A stretch of 64,000 bases of DNA, from positions 620,001-684,000 of the forward strand of contig JAKVOM010000001.1 of NCBI GenBank assembly GCA_022482815.1. The letters run 5' to 3'. Of the stretch, positions 1 to 8,209 are shown piece by piece; the first letter of the stretch is position 1; each line of letters begins with the position of its first letter. A program made the translations under genes and the position numbers. Below the pieces are notes generated by a model, which saw only the letters and a list, made by a program, of their open reading frames with translations, searched no databases and was not told the DNA's origin. The stretch is from Acidaminococcus sp. (GTDB taxonomy: Bacteria > Bacillota > Negativicutes > Acidaminococcales > Acidaminococcaceae).

Positions 1-283
1 CCGGCCGCTTATTCCAACGGGCGGCCAGATGCGGTGATACGGCTTCCCGATAGACATAAGACACGAGTTGACTAACCGGTTCGGTAATGCCTGCCGTTTT
101 TTTGACATAGAGAGCATCCCCCGGCTGCAAAGCGCCTTCCGCATCCGGCTCAGCCCCGCTTAAAGCAGCTTTGTAATAGCCGGCATTTCGCCCGCTGTCA
201 CGCAGTTTTTTCACAATCAGACCGGTGACAAACGTCTTTCCCACATCTGTTCCGGTTCCTGTAACAAAAATTGCTTTTCCCAT
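1..283 (-). CDS. bioD: Dethiobiotin synthetase, N-terminal part (runs off left edge)
   Basis: Translating the minus strand from the ATG at 283 gives MGKAIFVTGTGTDVGKTFVT, which contains the P-loop GTGTDVGKT typical of BioD. BioD closes the ureido ring of dethiobiotin from DAPA, CO2 and ATP in the cytoplasm, the penultimate step of biotin synthesis. About 94 residues are visible; the rest lies beyond base 1. The ribosome site (AGGAGGA) sits over the stop of bioY 13 bases upstream, so the two genes are probably cotranscribed and translationally linked under the same biotin-responsive promoter. Other bio genes may follow to the left but cannot be seen. Confidence 0.93.
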   Translation of the reverse strand, partial: MGKAIFVTGTGTDVGKTFVTGLIVKKLRDSGRNAGYYKAALSGAEPDAEGALQPGDALYVKKTAGITEPVSQLVSYVYREAVSPHLAARWNKRP

Positions 284-296
284 GTGATCATCCTCC

Positions 297-851
297 TTAT
301 GAAATCCAGATTCCGGCCTTATAACAGCGCTGTCCAATGACTGCAGCCACCGCGCAAATCACAAGATCAGGTACAATCTGAAGAACCGCGCAGTACCAGA
401 GCATCACCCAGAAGCTCATAGCGGCGTGAAGTACGAATCGGCTTATGACATAAAAGTAAGCAATGCCAATGATGTACACGATGACAAGTCCCACCAAATT
501 TGCCGCCAATTGCCTGCGTGCCGTAATCGGCTGATTCCGCATGCGAATCAGCGTGCCTCCTGCATAAGCCTGCAGCGCGAATGCCGGCAAATAACCGAAA
601 GTCGGCTGAAGCAGATAACCCGGACCTCCGCCGGAAGCAAATACCGGTATCCCGATAAGTCCCATTACCGTATAAGTGATGACAGCCAATGCTCCAAGCC
701 GTCCGCCGAGCAGCTGCCCCGCCAGCAGCGTCGCTAAAAACTGCAGCGTGTAAATAGTAGACCCTACGGGGATCCGAATAAAAGCACCAACAGCGATCAA
801 TGCAACAAACAGGGCACATAATACCATTTCCCGCATTTTTATTTTTCTCAC
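297..851 (-). CDS. bioY: Biotin transporter S component BioY
   Basis: A 184-residue, very hydrophobic protein with about six membrane segments. The stretch GGRLGALAVITYTVMGLIGIP and the following GGGPGYLLQPTFGYLPAF are characteristic of BioY. BioY is the substrate-binding membrane subunit of ECF-type biotin uptake and works with shared EcfA/EcfT units (none here) or alone. The start is GTG at 851, chosen because AGGAGGT (861-867) lies 9 bases upstream. It is first in a unit with bioD, behind a promoter overlapped by a BirA-type operator (908-941), so biotin repression is likely. Confidence 0.95.
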   Translation of the reverse strand: MRKIKMREMVLCALFVALIAVGAFIRIPVGSTIYTLQFLATLLAGQLLGGRLGALAVITYTVMGLIGIPVFASGGGPGYLLQPTFGYLPAFALQAYAGGTLIRMRNQPITARRQLAANLVGLVIVYIIGIAYFYVISRFVLHAAMSFWVMLWYCAVLQIVPDLVICAVAAVIGQRCYKAGIWIS

Positions 852-886
852 GAAAAACTCACCTCCTTTGCCGGACGTACTGTATC

Positions 887-941
887 AATGTACAGAGTTA
901 ATTTGCATTAGTCAACCTAGTATTTTAATATAGTTAACGTA
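887..941 (-). promoter_or_regulatory. bioY-bioD promoter with BirA-type operator
   Basis: On the minus strand TTGACT (910-915) and TACATT (887-892) are separated by 17 bases, a good sigma-70-type promoter. An inverted repeat covers the -35: 5' half TTAGTCAACC (908-917), 14-base gap, 3' half AGTTAACGTA (932-941), read on the plus strand. This fits the Firmicute BirA operator pattern of two GTTAAC-like half-sites about 14 bases apart. Binding of holo-BirA should block polymerase. One half-site carries a C in place of the usual T. Confidence 0.75.
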
Positions 942-998
942 TTTTGTATGAATCTCTAAAATTTCACAATCCCCCACAGGGAGATTTCCTATTTCAAT

Positions 999-1006
999 GC
1001 TATAAT
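999..1006 (+). promoter_or_regulatory. Extended -10 promoter of larE
   Basis: TGCTATAAT (998-1006) is an extended -10 element with a perfect TATAAT at 1001-1006. It lies 28 bases before the chosen larE start. No convincing -35 is seen, which is common for extended -10 promoters. Confidence 0.5.
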
Positions 1007-1033
1007 AAAGTCACTGTAAAGGAGGAGTGTACT

Positions 1034-1780
1034 GTGACACTTGAAGAATTCTTTAAGAAATATCCGACCGTCGCCATTGCTCTTTCCGGCGGAGTCGATT
1101 CAACTTACTTGACGGCACAAGCTGCACGCTATGCCCAAAAAGTTCATGCTTATACCGTACGTTCTGCTTTCCAGCCCGAATTCGAAATCGAGGAAGCCGC
1201 CGCTATGGCTAAGCGCTGCGGTGTTTCCCACACCATTTTAAAAGCCGACATCCTGGCGGTTCCCGAAGTGGCGGCCAATCCGAAAAATCGCTGTTACTAC
1301 TGCAAAAAGATGGTTTTTTCTACACTTTCTGCCGAAGCTGCCAGAGATGGTTTTTCCATTATCCTCGATGGTACGAACGCTTCGGATGACGTGGCAGACC
1401 GCCCGGGAATGAAAGCCTTAAAAGAAATGGGAGTCCTTTCTCCGCTCCGGCTCTGCGGTCTCACCAAGGCAGAAATACGCAAGCAAAGCAAGGCACTCGG
1501 TCTTCCCACCTGGAACAAACCCTCCTATGCCTGCCTCGCCACCCGGATTCCAACGGGCGAACAGATCACCCAGGAAAAATTAAGCCGGACCGAGTGGGCC
1601 GAAACCTATTTGCGGAACCTGGGTTTCCGCGATTTCCGGGTCCGCCTGTTTAATAATTGTGCTAAACTACAAATTACGGCTGCCCAGTGGCCTCTTGCGG
1701 AAGCCCATCGTGAAGCCATCCTGAACACGCTGCGTACCCGTTACGACGGTGTGCTCCTTGACCTGGAGGTGCGCCCATGA
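1034..1780 (+). CDS. larE: Pyridinium-3,5-biscarboxylic acid mononucleotide sulfurtransferase LarE
   Basis: LarE is an ATP pyrophosphatase that adenylates P2CMN and replaces its carboxylate oxygens with sulfur while making the nickel-pincer nucleotide cofactor. The PP-loop SGGVDST is at residues 18-24. The family sulfur cysteine lies in KPSYACLATRIP (Cys167). A CYYC pair at 87-90 gives three cysteines in all, the arrangement reported for LarE proteins thought to hold a [4Fe-4S] cluster rather than sacrifice a cysteine; that subtype is inference. The GTG start at 1034 follows GGAGGAG by 7 bases; an ATG at 944 opens the frame further but lies upstream of the promoter. The gene overlaps larB by 4 bases. 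Confidence 0.9.
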   Translation: MTLEEFFKKYPTVAIALSGGVDSTYLTAQAARYAQKVHAYTVRSAFQPEFEIEEAAAMAKRCGVSHTILKADILAVPEVAANPKNRCYYCKKMVFSTLSAEAARDGFSIILDGTNASDDVADRPGMKALKEMGVLSPLRLCGLTKAEIRKQSKALGLPTWNKPSYACLATRIPTGEQITQEKLSRTEWAETYLRNLGFRDFRVRLFNNCAKLQITAAQWPLAEAHREAILNTLRTRYDGVLLDLEVRP

Positions 1781-2538
1781 AGAGTGAACATACATTAGAA
1801 GCACTGCTTACAAAGGTAAAAAACGGCAGCCTTTCTGTAGAAGAGGCAGCGCTGAGGCTGCGTAAAGCGCCTTTTGTCGATTTAGGATACGCCCAGGTCG
1901 ATACGCATCGGGAACTGCGGCAGGGTATTCCGGAAGTCATTTACGGAGCCGGCAAAACAGCCGAGCAGATTCTCGGAATCGCCCAAACCCTGCGGAAGGA
2001 TTCTTCCCGACCTGTGCTGATCACACGTCTTGACGCGGAAAAAGCAAAAAAAATTCAAATGCAGCTGCCGCTGGATTATCATACTGATGGCCGTATCGGC
2101 CTTGTTGGTTCCCTGCCTGAACCGGACGGTATCGGTACCATACTTATTCTCGCCGCGGGTACCAGTGACCGCCCCGTAGCGGAAGAAGCAATTTGGACAG
2201 CCCGGGCTCTGGGCAATGAAGTCAAGGCCTTTCACGATGTCGGCGTAGCCGGTCTGCATCGCCTTCTGGCCCACTTGGATGACATGATGCAGGCTACGGT
2301 CATCATTGCCATCGCCGGCATGGAAGGCGCTCTGGCAAGCGTTGTCGGCGGCCTGGTCAGCTGCCCGGTCATTGCCGTACCCACAAGCGTCGGCTATGGT
2401 GCCGCTTTCGGCGGTATGACGGCCCTCTGCTCCATGCTGAATTCTTGTGCCAGCGGCGTTTCCGTTGTCAATATTGATAACGGTTTCGGCGCTGCCTACC
2501 AGGCAAGTTTAATCAATCATATCAAAGGAGATCAATGA
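1777..2538 (+). CDS. larB: Pyridinium-3,5-biscarboxylic acid mononucleotide synthase LarB
   Basis: LarB carboxylates and hydrolyses nicotinic acid adenine dinucleotide to P2CMN, the first step toward the nickel-pincer cofactor. The 253-residue length is normal. The C-terminal half has the PurE/AIR-carboxylase-like core, including AGTSDRPVAEEA, HDVGVAGLHR and the glycine-rich IAGMEGALASVVGGL followed by PVIAVPTSVGYGA. The ATG overlaps the stop of larE and its own stop overlaps the start of larC, so the three genes are translationally coupled. Confidence 0.93.
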   Translation: MKSEHTLEALLTKVKNGSLSVEEAALRLRKAPFVDLGYAQVDTHRELRQGIPEVIYGAGKTAEQILGIAQTLRKDSSRPVLITRLDAEKAKKIQMQLPLDYHTDGRIGLVGSLPEPDGIGTILILAAGTSDRPVAEEAIWTARALGNEVKAFHDVGVAGLHRLLAHLDDMMQATVIIAIAGMEGALASVVGGLVSCPVIAVPTSVGYGAAFGGMTALCSMLNSCASGVSVVNIDNGFGAAYQASLINHIKGDQ

Positions 2539-3830
2539 TGCGTACCTTATTTCTCGATTGTTCCATGGGTGCTGCCGGTGATATGCTGACTGCATCCCTG
2601 CTTTCCCTGTTCCCGGATCCGGAGGCTATGATTCAAAAGCTCAACACCTTTGGAATTCCCGGCGTAACCTACGCACTGGAACAAACAGACCGCTGCGGTA
2701 TTGCCGGCCTCATGGTGCATGTAACGGTTCATGGAGAAGAAGAAGCTCCATCCGAAGCCGTTTTGTCCCATCATAAAGATCATATGGAAAGTCATGAGCA
2801 TCACCATGAACATGAGCATACACACATACATGAACATGAACATGAACACGATCACGAGCATGAACATCATCACCATCACAGCCATCACGCACTGCACGAT
2901 GTCCAGACAGTCATCAATCAGCTTCATGCCGATCCTTCTGTAAAAACAAAAGCCCTCGCCGTCTATGACCTGCTCGCTGCAGCAGAGAGCAAAGCGCATC
3001 ATAAACCGGTTACGGAAATACATTTCCACGAAGTGGGGCAGCTTGACGCCATCGCTGATATCATGGCGGTTTGTGAACTGATGACGCAGCTGGCTCCCGA
3101 CGAAGTCATTGCGTCTCCTGTCTGTGTCGGCAGCGGACGCGTCCAGTGCGCCCACGGCATTTTGCCGGTTCCGACCCCGGCTACAGCTTACCTGCTGGAA
3201 GGCATTCCCATGTATGAAAGTACTTTTCCGGGCGAATTATGCACACCGACAGGGGCTGCCCTGCTGAAATATTTTGTCACCAAATTTGACTCCATGCCTG
3301 TTATGAAAGCAGAACACATCGGCTATGGTCTCGGCCAAAAGGAATTTCCCGCGGCCAATTGCCTGCGTGCCATTTTGGGAACGCGGGAAGCAGAACCAGC
3401 GTCCCTTTATGAACTCACCTGCCAGGTCGACGATATGACAGGAGAAGCCATTGCCTTTGCCGCGGAACAACTCCGTGAAAACGGTGCACTCGATGTTTAT
3501 ACGACGGCCATCACAATGAAAAAGTCACGTCCCGGCACAGCCATTACTGTCCTTTGTAAGGACGGAGACCGGAAAAAATTAATCCACGCCCTCTTTGTTC
3601 ACACTTCGACTTTAGGCGTACGGGAATATCCTTTCCGCCGTTACGAAATGGACCGCTTTGAGGATACGGTGACGGTTGACGGCTACACACTCCGGGTCAA
3701 AAAGGCATCCGGATTCGGTACCCGAAAAGCAAAACCCGAATATGAGGATGCGGCCTCTCTCGCCCGGGAAGAAGGCATCAGTTTCAGGGAAGCTTCCGAA
3801 AAGATTGAGGAGGCACTGCATAAATCCTGA
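2535..3830 (+). CDS. larC: Nickel-pincer cofactor nickel insertase LarC
   Basis: LarC inserts nickel into the P2TMN ligand in a CTP-dependent reaction, giving active cofactor for lactate racemase and other LarA-like enzymes. The start MRTLFLDCSMGAAGDML is characteristic. Residues about 80-117 are a striking His/Glu/Asp-rich stretch that is probably a nickel-binding region. The protein is one uninterrupted 431-residue frame, whereas in Lactobacillus plantarum larC is split and joined by frameshifting. Two consecutive ATGs (2535, 2538) are possible starts; AAAGGAG at 2524-2530 fits the second slightly better. No larA or nickel importer lies in the window. Confidence 0.93.
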   Translation: MMRTLFLDCSMGAAGDMLTASLLSLFPDPEAMIQKLNTFGIPGVTYALEQTDRCGIAGLMVHVTVHGEEEAPSEAVLSHHKDHMESHEHHHEHEHTHIHEHEHEHDHEHEHHHHHSHHALHDVQTVINQLHADPSVKTKALAVYDLLAAAESKAHHKPVTEIHFHEVGQLDAIADIMAVCELMTQLAPDEVIASPVCVGSGRVQCAHGILPVPTPATAYLLEGIPMYESTFPGELCTPTGAALLKYFVTKFDSMPVMKAEHIGYGLGQKEFPAANCLRAILGTREAEPASLYELTCQVDDMTGEAIAFAAEQLRENGALDVYTTAITMKKSRPGTAITVLCKDGDRKKLIHALFVHTSTLGVREYPFRRYEMDRFEDTVTVDGYTLRVKKASGFGTRKAKPEYEDAASLAREEGISFREASEKIEEALHKS

Positions 3831-3920
3831 GCAAGCTTCATGCGGCTGGATACAGGCACCTGTAAACATCTGTAAAATGAACGGTTTGATAAAAAATCGG
3901 GCAGTAATTTTATATTTACG

Positions 3921-4240
3921 GCAAACCTCCTGCGTCAGTTTGCTAAATTAATAGCTATCTTCCACCACTCCGTGGTCCGCCCTTCTTCCGACTTTGTGGA
4001 AGAAGGTGACAGAAGATGGCAAACCTCCTGCGTCAGTTTGCTAAATTAATAGCTATCTTCCACCACTCCGTGGTCCGTCCTTCTTTCGACTTCGTGAAAG
4101 AAGGTGACAGAAGATAGCAAACCTCCTGCGTCGGCTTGCTAAATTAATAGCTATCTTCCACCACTCCGTGGTCCGTCCTTCTTTCGACTTCGTGAAAGAA
4201 GGTGACAGAAGATAGCAAACCTCCTGCGTCGGCTTGCTAT
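3921..4240. repeat. 98-bp palindromic tandem repeat, 3.3 copies
   Basis: The sequence beginning GCAAACCTCCTGCGTC recurs at 3921, 4019, 4117 and 4215, an exact 98-base period; the last copy stops after about 26 bases. Each unit is built from nested inverted repeats: GCAAAC/GTTTGC, CTATCTTC/GAAGATAG, CCAC/GTGG and CCTTCTTCC/GGAAGAAGG. Copies differ at only a few bases, partly compensatory (Agaagatggc versus gaagatagc). There is no coding potential. It lies downstream of larC, before a terminator hairpin. A related single unit sits at about 22130-22215. Confidence 0.9.
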
Positions 4241-4244
4241 AACG

Positions 4245-4291
4245 AAAGAGCTGTGAAGAAATGATTTTTTCATTTCCTCACAGCTCTTTTT
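4245..4291. terminator. Bidirectional terminator hairpin downstream of larC repeats
   Basis: AAAGAGCTGTGAAGAAATGA pairs with TCATTTCCTCACAGCTCTTT around a short T-rich loop, with A and T runs on the two sides. It resembles the terminal hairpin of the composite repeat family found elsewhere in the window. Confidence 0.8.
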
Positions 4292-4724
4292 GCGCGGAGT
4301 TTGAAACATACCGTTTCCCGTACTCCGATACCAATCATCTGGTCCCATATCCCATCGTTTTCAATTGCGCCGAGAAAATTGCAGGATTGCACTGCCATTT
4401 CCACTCGGCTCAAAGAAAGATCTCACGGCTGCATAACTTGGAAGGGGGAACTACTGCTTTTGTAAGATGGAATGCTTGTCCGGGCAGACAGAGGAACTAT
4501 ATGGACTGTATAACAAGACTGCTTCAAGAGTACAAACGCACTGCCGAAAGGGACAAGATTCAAAGTGGATATAAGTAGGGAAAAAGGATTCGTACAGAGG
4601 TACATAGGGAGTTCATCACAGACAGCGAATATGCTTCCTTTCCGACCTCAAACGAGGCCGGATACGGTCCACCAGATGATTGTCTATGGAAAGTCCGGCA
4701 TATCAGATATCCGGAGATTCATTC
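4292..4724. other. Intergenic stretch without recognisable gene
   Basis: Short open frames exist but none has a ribosome site, family signature or a length above chance. Possibly decayed sequence between larC and pepV. Confidence 0.5.
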
Positions 4725-4753
4725 GGGACGCCGTTTCTATTGTCCGGCGTCCC
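4725..4753 (-). terminator. Hairpin downstream of pepV
   Basis: GGGACGCCG and CGGCGTCCC form a 9-bp stem ending 16 bases beyond the pepV stop. No clear U run follows, so termination efficiency is uncertain. Confidence 0.4.
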
Positions 4754-4769
4754 TCTTATGAACCCGGTT

Positions 4770-6146
4770 TTACTTAGCCAGACGATACATAGCTTCCGTA
4801 TAGATTCTGGCATTCTTCATCAGGATATCAATTTCCCAGAATTCGTTAGGAAGATGTTCACGTACAGTGTCACCCGGGAAGATTGGTCCGAAAGCTACAA
4901 TATTCGGAATGGATTTTGCATAGGTACCGCCGCCAATGCACAGCGGAGTCGGATCCAGGTTGGTCAGCTCATGATACACGTTGAGAAGCGTTTGGACATA
5001 AGGGGTCTTCGGATCAACGAAGAGCGCTTTTTTATGTTCTTCTTTGATAAGTTCAAAGCCGTACTTTTTGAAGTTTGCCGTCAGAATCGGGGCACAGTCT
5101 TCATAGTGCTTGGTAACAGGATAGCGGTAATTCAGCTTGACTGTCATGGAAGAAGCATCGCCTTCAATCATGCCCATATTGAAAGACAGTTCTCCGGAAG
5201 GTTCGTCCTTAAGGGCAATACCCATACCGGCACCATTCGTTTCCATGCCGATATGATCGGCGATGACTGTAACTGCATTCTTGACTCCGGCAGAAAGCGG
5301 CCAGTTCTTGATGCCCAGGGTCAGTTTGCCAATAGCGTTGATACCCTTTTCAGGATGAGCGCCATGTGCTTCTTTTCCGTGGGCAGCTGCCTTGACGCCG
5401 CCGTTTGTACGAGTGACTTCAAGACCGTCTTTCCCATTATAGTCTGCCACAAGTTTTTCAGCCAGGGCATCAGAGCAGGTAAAGTCTGCTTCTGCAAGGG
5501 AAGGAACAATATTATAAGCCGTACCGCCGGTGATCTTCGTCAGCTTTAAATCACCATCCTGCTGATAAGAAGCGCGGTAATCAGAGTCCAGGATGCCTTT
5601 CTCACCATTGATGACAGGATATTCACCGTCCGGAGTAAAACCGCAGACCGGAATTTCCCCGCCTTTTTCAAGGTAGTGTGCCATGTCCAGGGAACCAGTT
5701 TCTTCATTTGTCCCAAAAAGGATACGGATACGGCGTTTCAGGGGTACACCTGCATCCACCAGTGCTTTCATGCCATAGAGAGCGGCAATCGTCGGGCCCT
5801 TATCATCCAGGGCTCCGCGGCCGTAAATGTTCTTATCGTCATATTCGCCGCCGTAGGGATCTTTCTCCCAGCCTTTACCTTCCGGAACTACGTCCAGGTG
5901 ACCCAGGATAGCAACCATTTCGTCGCCTTCACCGATTTCGGCCCAGCCCATGTAGTTGTCGACATTCTGCGTCTTAAAGCCCAGCTTCTTGCTTACATCA
6001 AGCATGTACTCCAGCGCTTTTGCCGGACCCTCGCCAAAAGGCTTGCCCGGTTCGGCAGGTCCCTGTACACTTCTGATTTTAAGTGCACCTGAGAGTGTCT
6101 TAATCATCGGTTCTTTCTGCATTTCAATGGCTTTAGCCAGATCCAT
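4770..6146 (-). CDS. pepV: Dipeptidase PepV-like, M20 family
   Basis: A 458-residue cytoplasmic zinc dipeptidase that cleaves unspecific Xaa-Xaa dipeptides. Visible metal-site motifs are GHLDVVPEGKGW, GRGALDDKGP (bridging Asp) and GTNEETGSLD (catalytic Glu), followed by the dimerisation/lid insert and a C-terminal GGGTYAKSIPN. Length and order match the PepV/Xaa-His dipeptidase branch of M20. The ATG follows AGGAGG by 8 bases. The gene stands alone with its own promoter at 6294-6322 and a leader of about 140 bases. Dipeptide use fits an amino-acid-fermenting organism. Confidence 0.92.
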   Translation of the reverse strand: MDLAKAIEMQKEPMIKTLSGALKIRSVQGPAEPGKPFGEGPAKALEYMLDVSKKLGFKTQNVDNYMGWAEIGEGDEMVAILGHLDVVPEGKGWEKDPYGGEYDDKNIYGRGALDDKGPTIAALYGMKALVDAGVPLKRRIRILFGTNEETGSLDMAHYLEKGGEIPVCGFTPDGEYPVINGEKGILDSDYRASYQQDGDLKLTKITGGTAYNIVPSLAEADFTCSDALAEKLVADYNGKDGLEVTRTNGGVKAAAHGKEAHGAHPEKGINAIGKLTLGIKNWPLSAGVKNAVTVIADHIGMETNGAGMGIALKDEPSGELSFNMGMIEGDASSMTVKLNYRYPVTKHYEDCAPILTANFKKYGFELIKEEHKKALFVDPKTPYVQTLLNVYHELTNLDPTPLCIGGGTYAKSIPNIVAFGPIFPGDTVREHLPNEFWEIDILMKNARIYTEAMYRLAK

Positions 6147-6293
6147 AATTCATCCTCCTCTAAATGTCCATTCCAAAATTACATTTTTGACCGAACATTC
6201 GGTTTTTTAATTTTCTTCAGCTGCCTGATTTTCATTAAATAAACCAAATACCAAGTCTGGATGCTTTGGTTGTTACCTTAACTGACTGATTCC

Positions 6294-6322
6294 ATTGTAC
6301 GAAGTTCTAACTATTCTGTCAA
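6294..6322 (-). promoter_or_regulatory. pepV promoter
   Basis: TTGACA (complement at 6317-6322), 17-base spacer, TACAAT (complement at 6294-6299): near-consensus. The implied leader of about 140 bases contains a small hairpin (AACCAAA/TTTGGTT) and a perfect CCGAACATTCGG palindrome at 6191-6202 of unknown meaning. Confidence 0.75.
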
Positions 6323-6513
6323 TTATTTTGTAAAAATTGTAATATAATTGAATGACTAGTGCGTCAGCGCCTTTAGATATGTAAAGTTGTCTCTTTCCAT
6401 GTGTCTTTATCAAATGACCGTAAGTTTAATTTACTATCTATTGCCAAAGACACGAACTTTTTTGGTACAGTGTCCTCTGAAGAAGGACTAGAAAAAATTT
6501 AATGGTACCTATG

Positions 6514-6786
6514 AAAAGGGCTGTGAAGAAATAGAAAGGCGCCTTTGGCTTTTGGCGTATGGCATTGGGCCTCATTTACAGCAGTGTGACAGTGCTTTTG
6601 ATTCAAATAAAAAATAAAAACCTGAAATTCAGTAGTTAACCTAAATTTCAGGTTTTATTTCTATAAGTTCGTAGAAAAATACCTTGGTCATTTTTCTTCC
6701 ATGGGCGGGATGCGGCCAGCGGCCGGCGACCTGCATAAAGGGGGACCGTGAAAAAATGAAATCATTTTTTCACGGTCCCCCTTGTT
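6514..6786 (+). repeat. Composite intergenic repeat, copy A
   Basis: Modules in order: GGGCTGTGAAGAAATAG; GGCGCCTTTGGCTTTTGGC; a hairpin of AAACCTGAAATT and AATTTCAGGTTT; TTCGTAGAAAAATACCTTGG; CTTCCATGGGCGG; and a terminal hairpin GGGGGACCGTGAAAAAATGA / TCATTTTTTCACGGTCCCCC with flanking A/T. It lies 12 bases beyond the stop of the YfcC-type carrier, whose terminator it probably supplies. Bases 6323-6513 before it hold nothing recognisable. Confidence 0.88.
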
Positions 6787-6797
6787 TCTATTTTCAC

Positions 6798-8204
6798 TTA
6801 ATAACCGATGAAATAGCCAATTGCTATCATAATGCCTTGTACAACCACAAGCATGATAAACAGCGGAGTGAAGAATTTCCACCATTTGCTCATGGAGACG
6901 CCGGCAATACCGCAGGCAATCGGCAGCGTGGTCGTCGGCCACATAATGTTGGAAAGACCATCACCAAACTGGAAGCACAGTACAGCCAGCTGACGGGACA
7001 GGCCCAGAAGGTCGGCAAGCGGTGCCATAATCGGCATGGAGACCACGGCCTGACCGGATCCGGAAGGAATCAGGAAGTTCAGCAGCGTCTGCACAATCAG
7101 CATAGCTTCGGCCGCAAAAAGACGCGGCATACCGGACAGCGGCATGAACATGCCATAGACGAACGTATCCATGACACGGCCCGTCTGCATGACGATCAAA
7201 ATACCTCTGGCAAACCCAATCATCATGCATGCGCCGGCAATATCCTTAAAGCTCTTTTCAAGGGCCCGGGCAATCTGGTTAGGATTCCAGCCTACAAGAA
7301 GGGCCGAAATCAGTCCCATGATCATGAAAAGGGCCGACAGTTCTGTGAAATACCATCCGAAATTCTTGCAGCCATATACCAGGATAATGACGCCGGCAAA
7401 GAAAACTGCCAGCACAAGGATGTGGCGGAACGTAAATGGATGCTTATCCAGTTCCTCTTCCGAAACAGCAAACTCATTTTCAATTCCATACATGTAGCTC
7501 TTTTCAGGATTGGCCTGAATTTTCAGCGCATAGCGCACTACGTAAACGGAAGCCACAGCCACCATGGCAAGGTGGGACAAGATTCTAAAGCCGCTGCCCG
7601 ACATGATAGGCAGTTCAGCAATAGCCTGGGCCGTTCCGACCGTAAAGGGGTTCATGAAGGCACCGGCATAACCGATTGCCGTCGCACAGGAAACAATGGA
7701 CATACCGACGATAGCATCATAACCCATGGCAATACAGATTCCGACAAAAATCGGAATAAACGGCAGGGCCTCTTCAGAGATACCAACAGTCGAAGAAGCA
7801 AAGCTGATGATCAGCATGAAAATCGGCACAATAGCAACACGCGCTTTCCCTTTGATCACGCGCAGCATCTTTGCAACGAGACCATCAAAGGCGCCGGAGC
7901 CGATAATGAGGCCGATAAAGGCATAAGCGATAAATACAAACAAAATAACCGGAGCTGCATCCTTCATCCCGAGATAAATACACTTAAACATCTCGAAGAA
8001 TCCGATCGGATGGGCGTCCACCAGGTGATATGTCCCGGCCTGTACAATCTTCTGTCCGGCTTTATTGGCCACACGGTTAAATTCACCGGCCGGCAGCACC
8101 CACGTCATAATCGTGGCAAAAACAATAATACCAAACAACAGGACGAATACATGGGGCAGCGCCCACTTGGATTTCTTGGTTTCTTCAGGTTTTTCTTCTG
8201 CCAT
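6798..8204 (-). CDS. YfcC-family membrane carrier
   Basis: An integral membrane protein of 468 residues with about 12 hydrophobic segments. It belongs to the YfcC / C4-dicarboxylate anaerobic carrier-like superfamily (motifs ASSTVGISEEALPFIPIFVG, MNPFTVGTAQAIAELP, NFLIPSGSGQAVVSMPIMAPL). Family members are proposed secondary carriers for amino acids, peptides or dicarboxylates; the substrate cannot be read here. The ATG at 8204 is preferred because GGGGAG lies 9 bases upstream; a GTG at 8213 would sit on that site. It follows the M20 amidohydrolase by 5 bases, suggesting import and cleavage of the same compound. Confidence 0.85.
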   Translation of the reverse strand: MAEEKPEETKKSKWALPHVFVLLFGIIVFATIMTWVLPAGEFNRVANKAGQKIVQAGTYHLVDAHPIGFFEMFKCIYLGMKDAAPVILFVFIAYAFIGLIIGSGAFDGLVAKMLRVIKGKARVAIVPIFMLIISFASSTVGISEEALPFIPIFVGICIAMGYDAIVGMSIVSCATAIGYAGAFMNPFTVGTAQAIAELPIMSGSGFRILSHLAMVAVASVYVVRYALKIQANPEKSYMYGIENEFAVSEEELDKHPFTFRHILVLAVFFAGVIILVYGCKNFGWYFTELSALFMIMGLISALLVGWNPNQIARALEKSFKDIAGACMMIGFARGILIVMQTGRVMDTFVYGMFMPLSGMPRLFAAEAMLIVQTLLNFLIPSGSGQAVVSMPIMAPLADLLGLSRQLAVLCFQFGDGLSNIMWPTTTLPIACGIAGVSMSKWWKFFTPLFIMLVVVQGIMIAIGYFIGY

Positions 8205-8209
8205 CAAGA

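Noticed and set aside
2547-3155. Frame antisense to larC with Met/Phe-rich repeats
   Set aside because: Simply the complement of the His-rich stretch of larC.
2535-3830. Programmed frameshift in larC as in Lactobacillus
   Set aside because: The reading frame is continuous from start to stop, so none is needed.
3921-4240. CRISPR array
   Set aside because: The 98-base period contains no variable spacers; copies are nearly identical throughout.
4261-4578. 105-codon open frame after the larC terminator
   Set aside because: Starts within the terminator hairpin, has no ribosome site and no family similarity.
6191-6202. LexA-like box CCGAACATTCGG
   Set aside because: Too short: the Gram-positive LexA box needs CGAAC-N4-GTTCG, and pepV is not an SOS gene.
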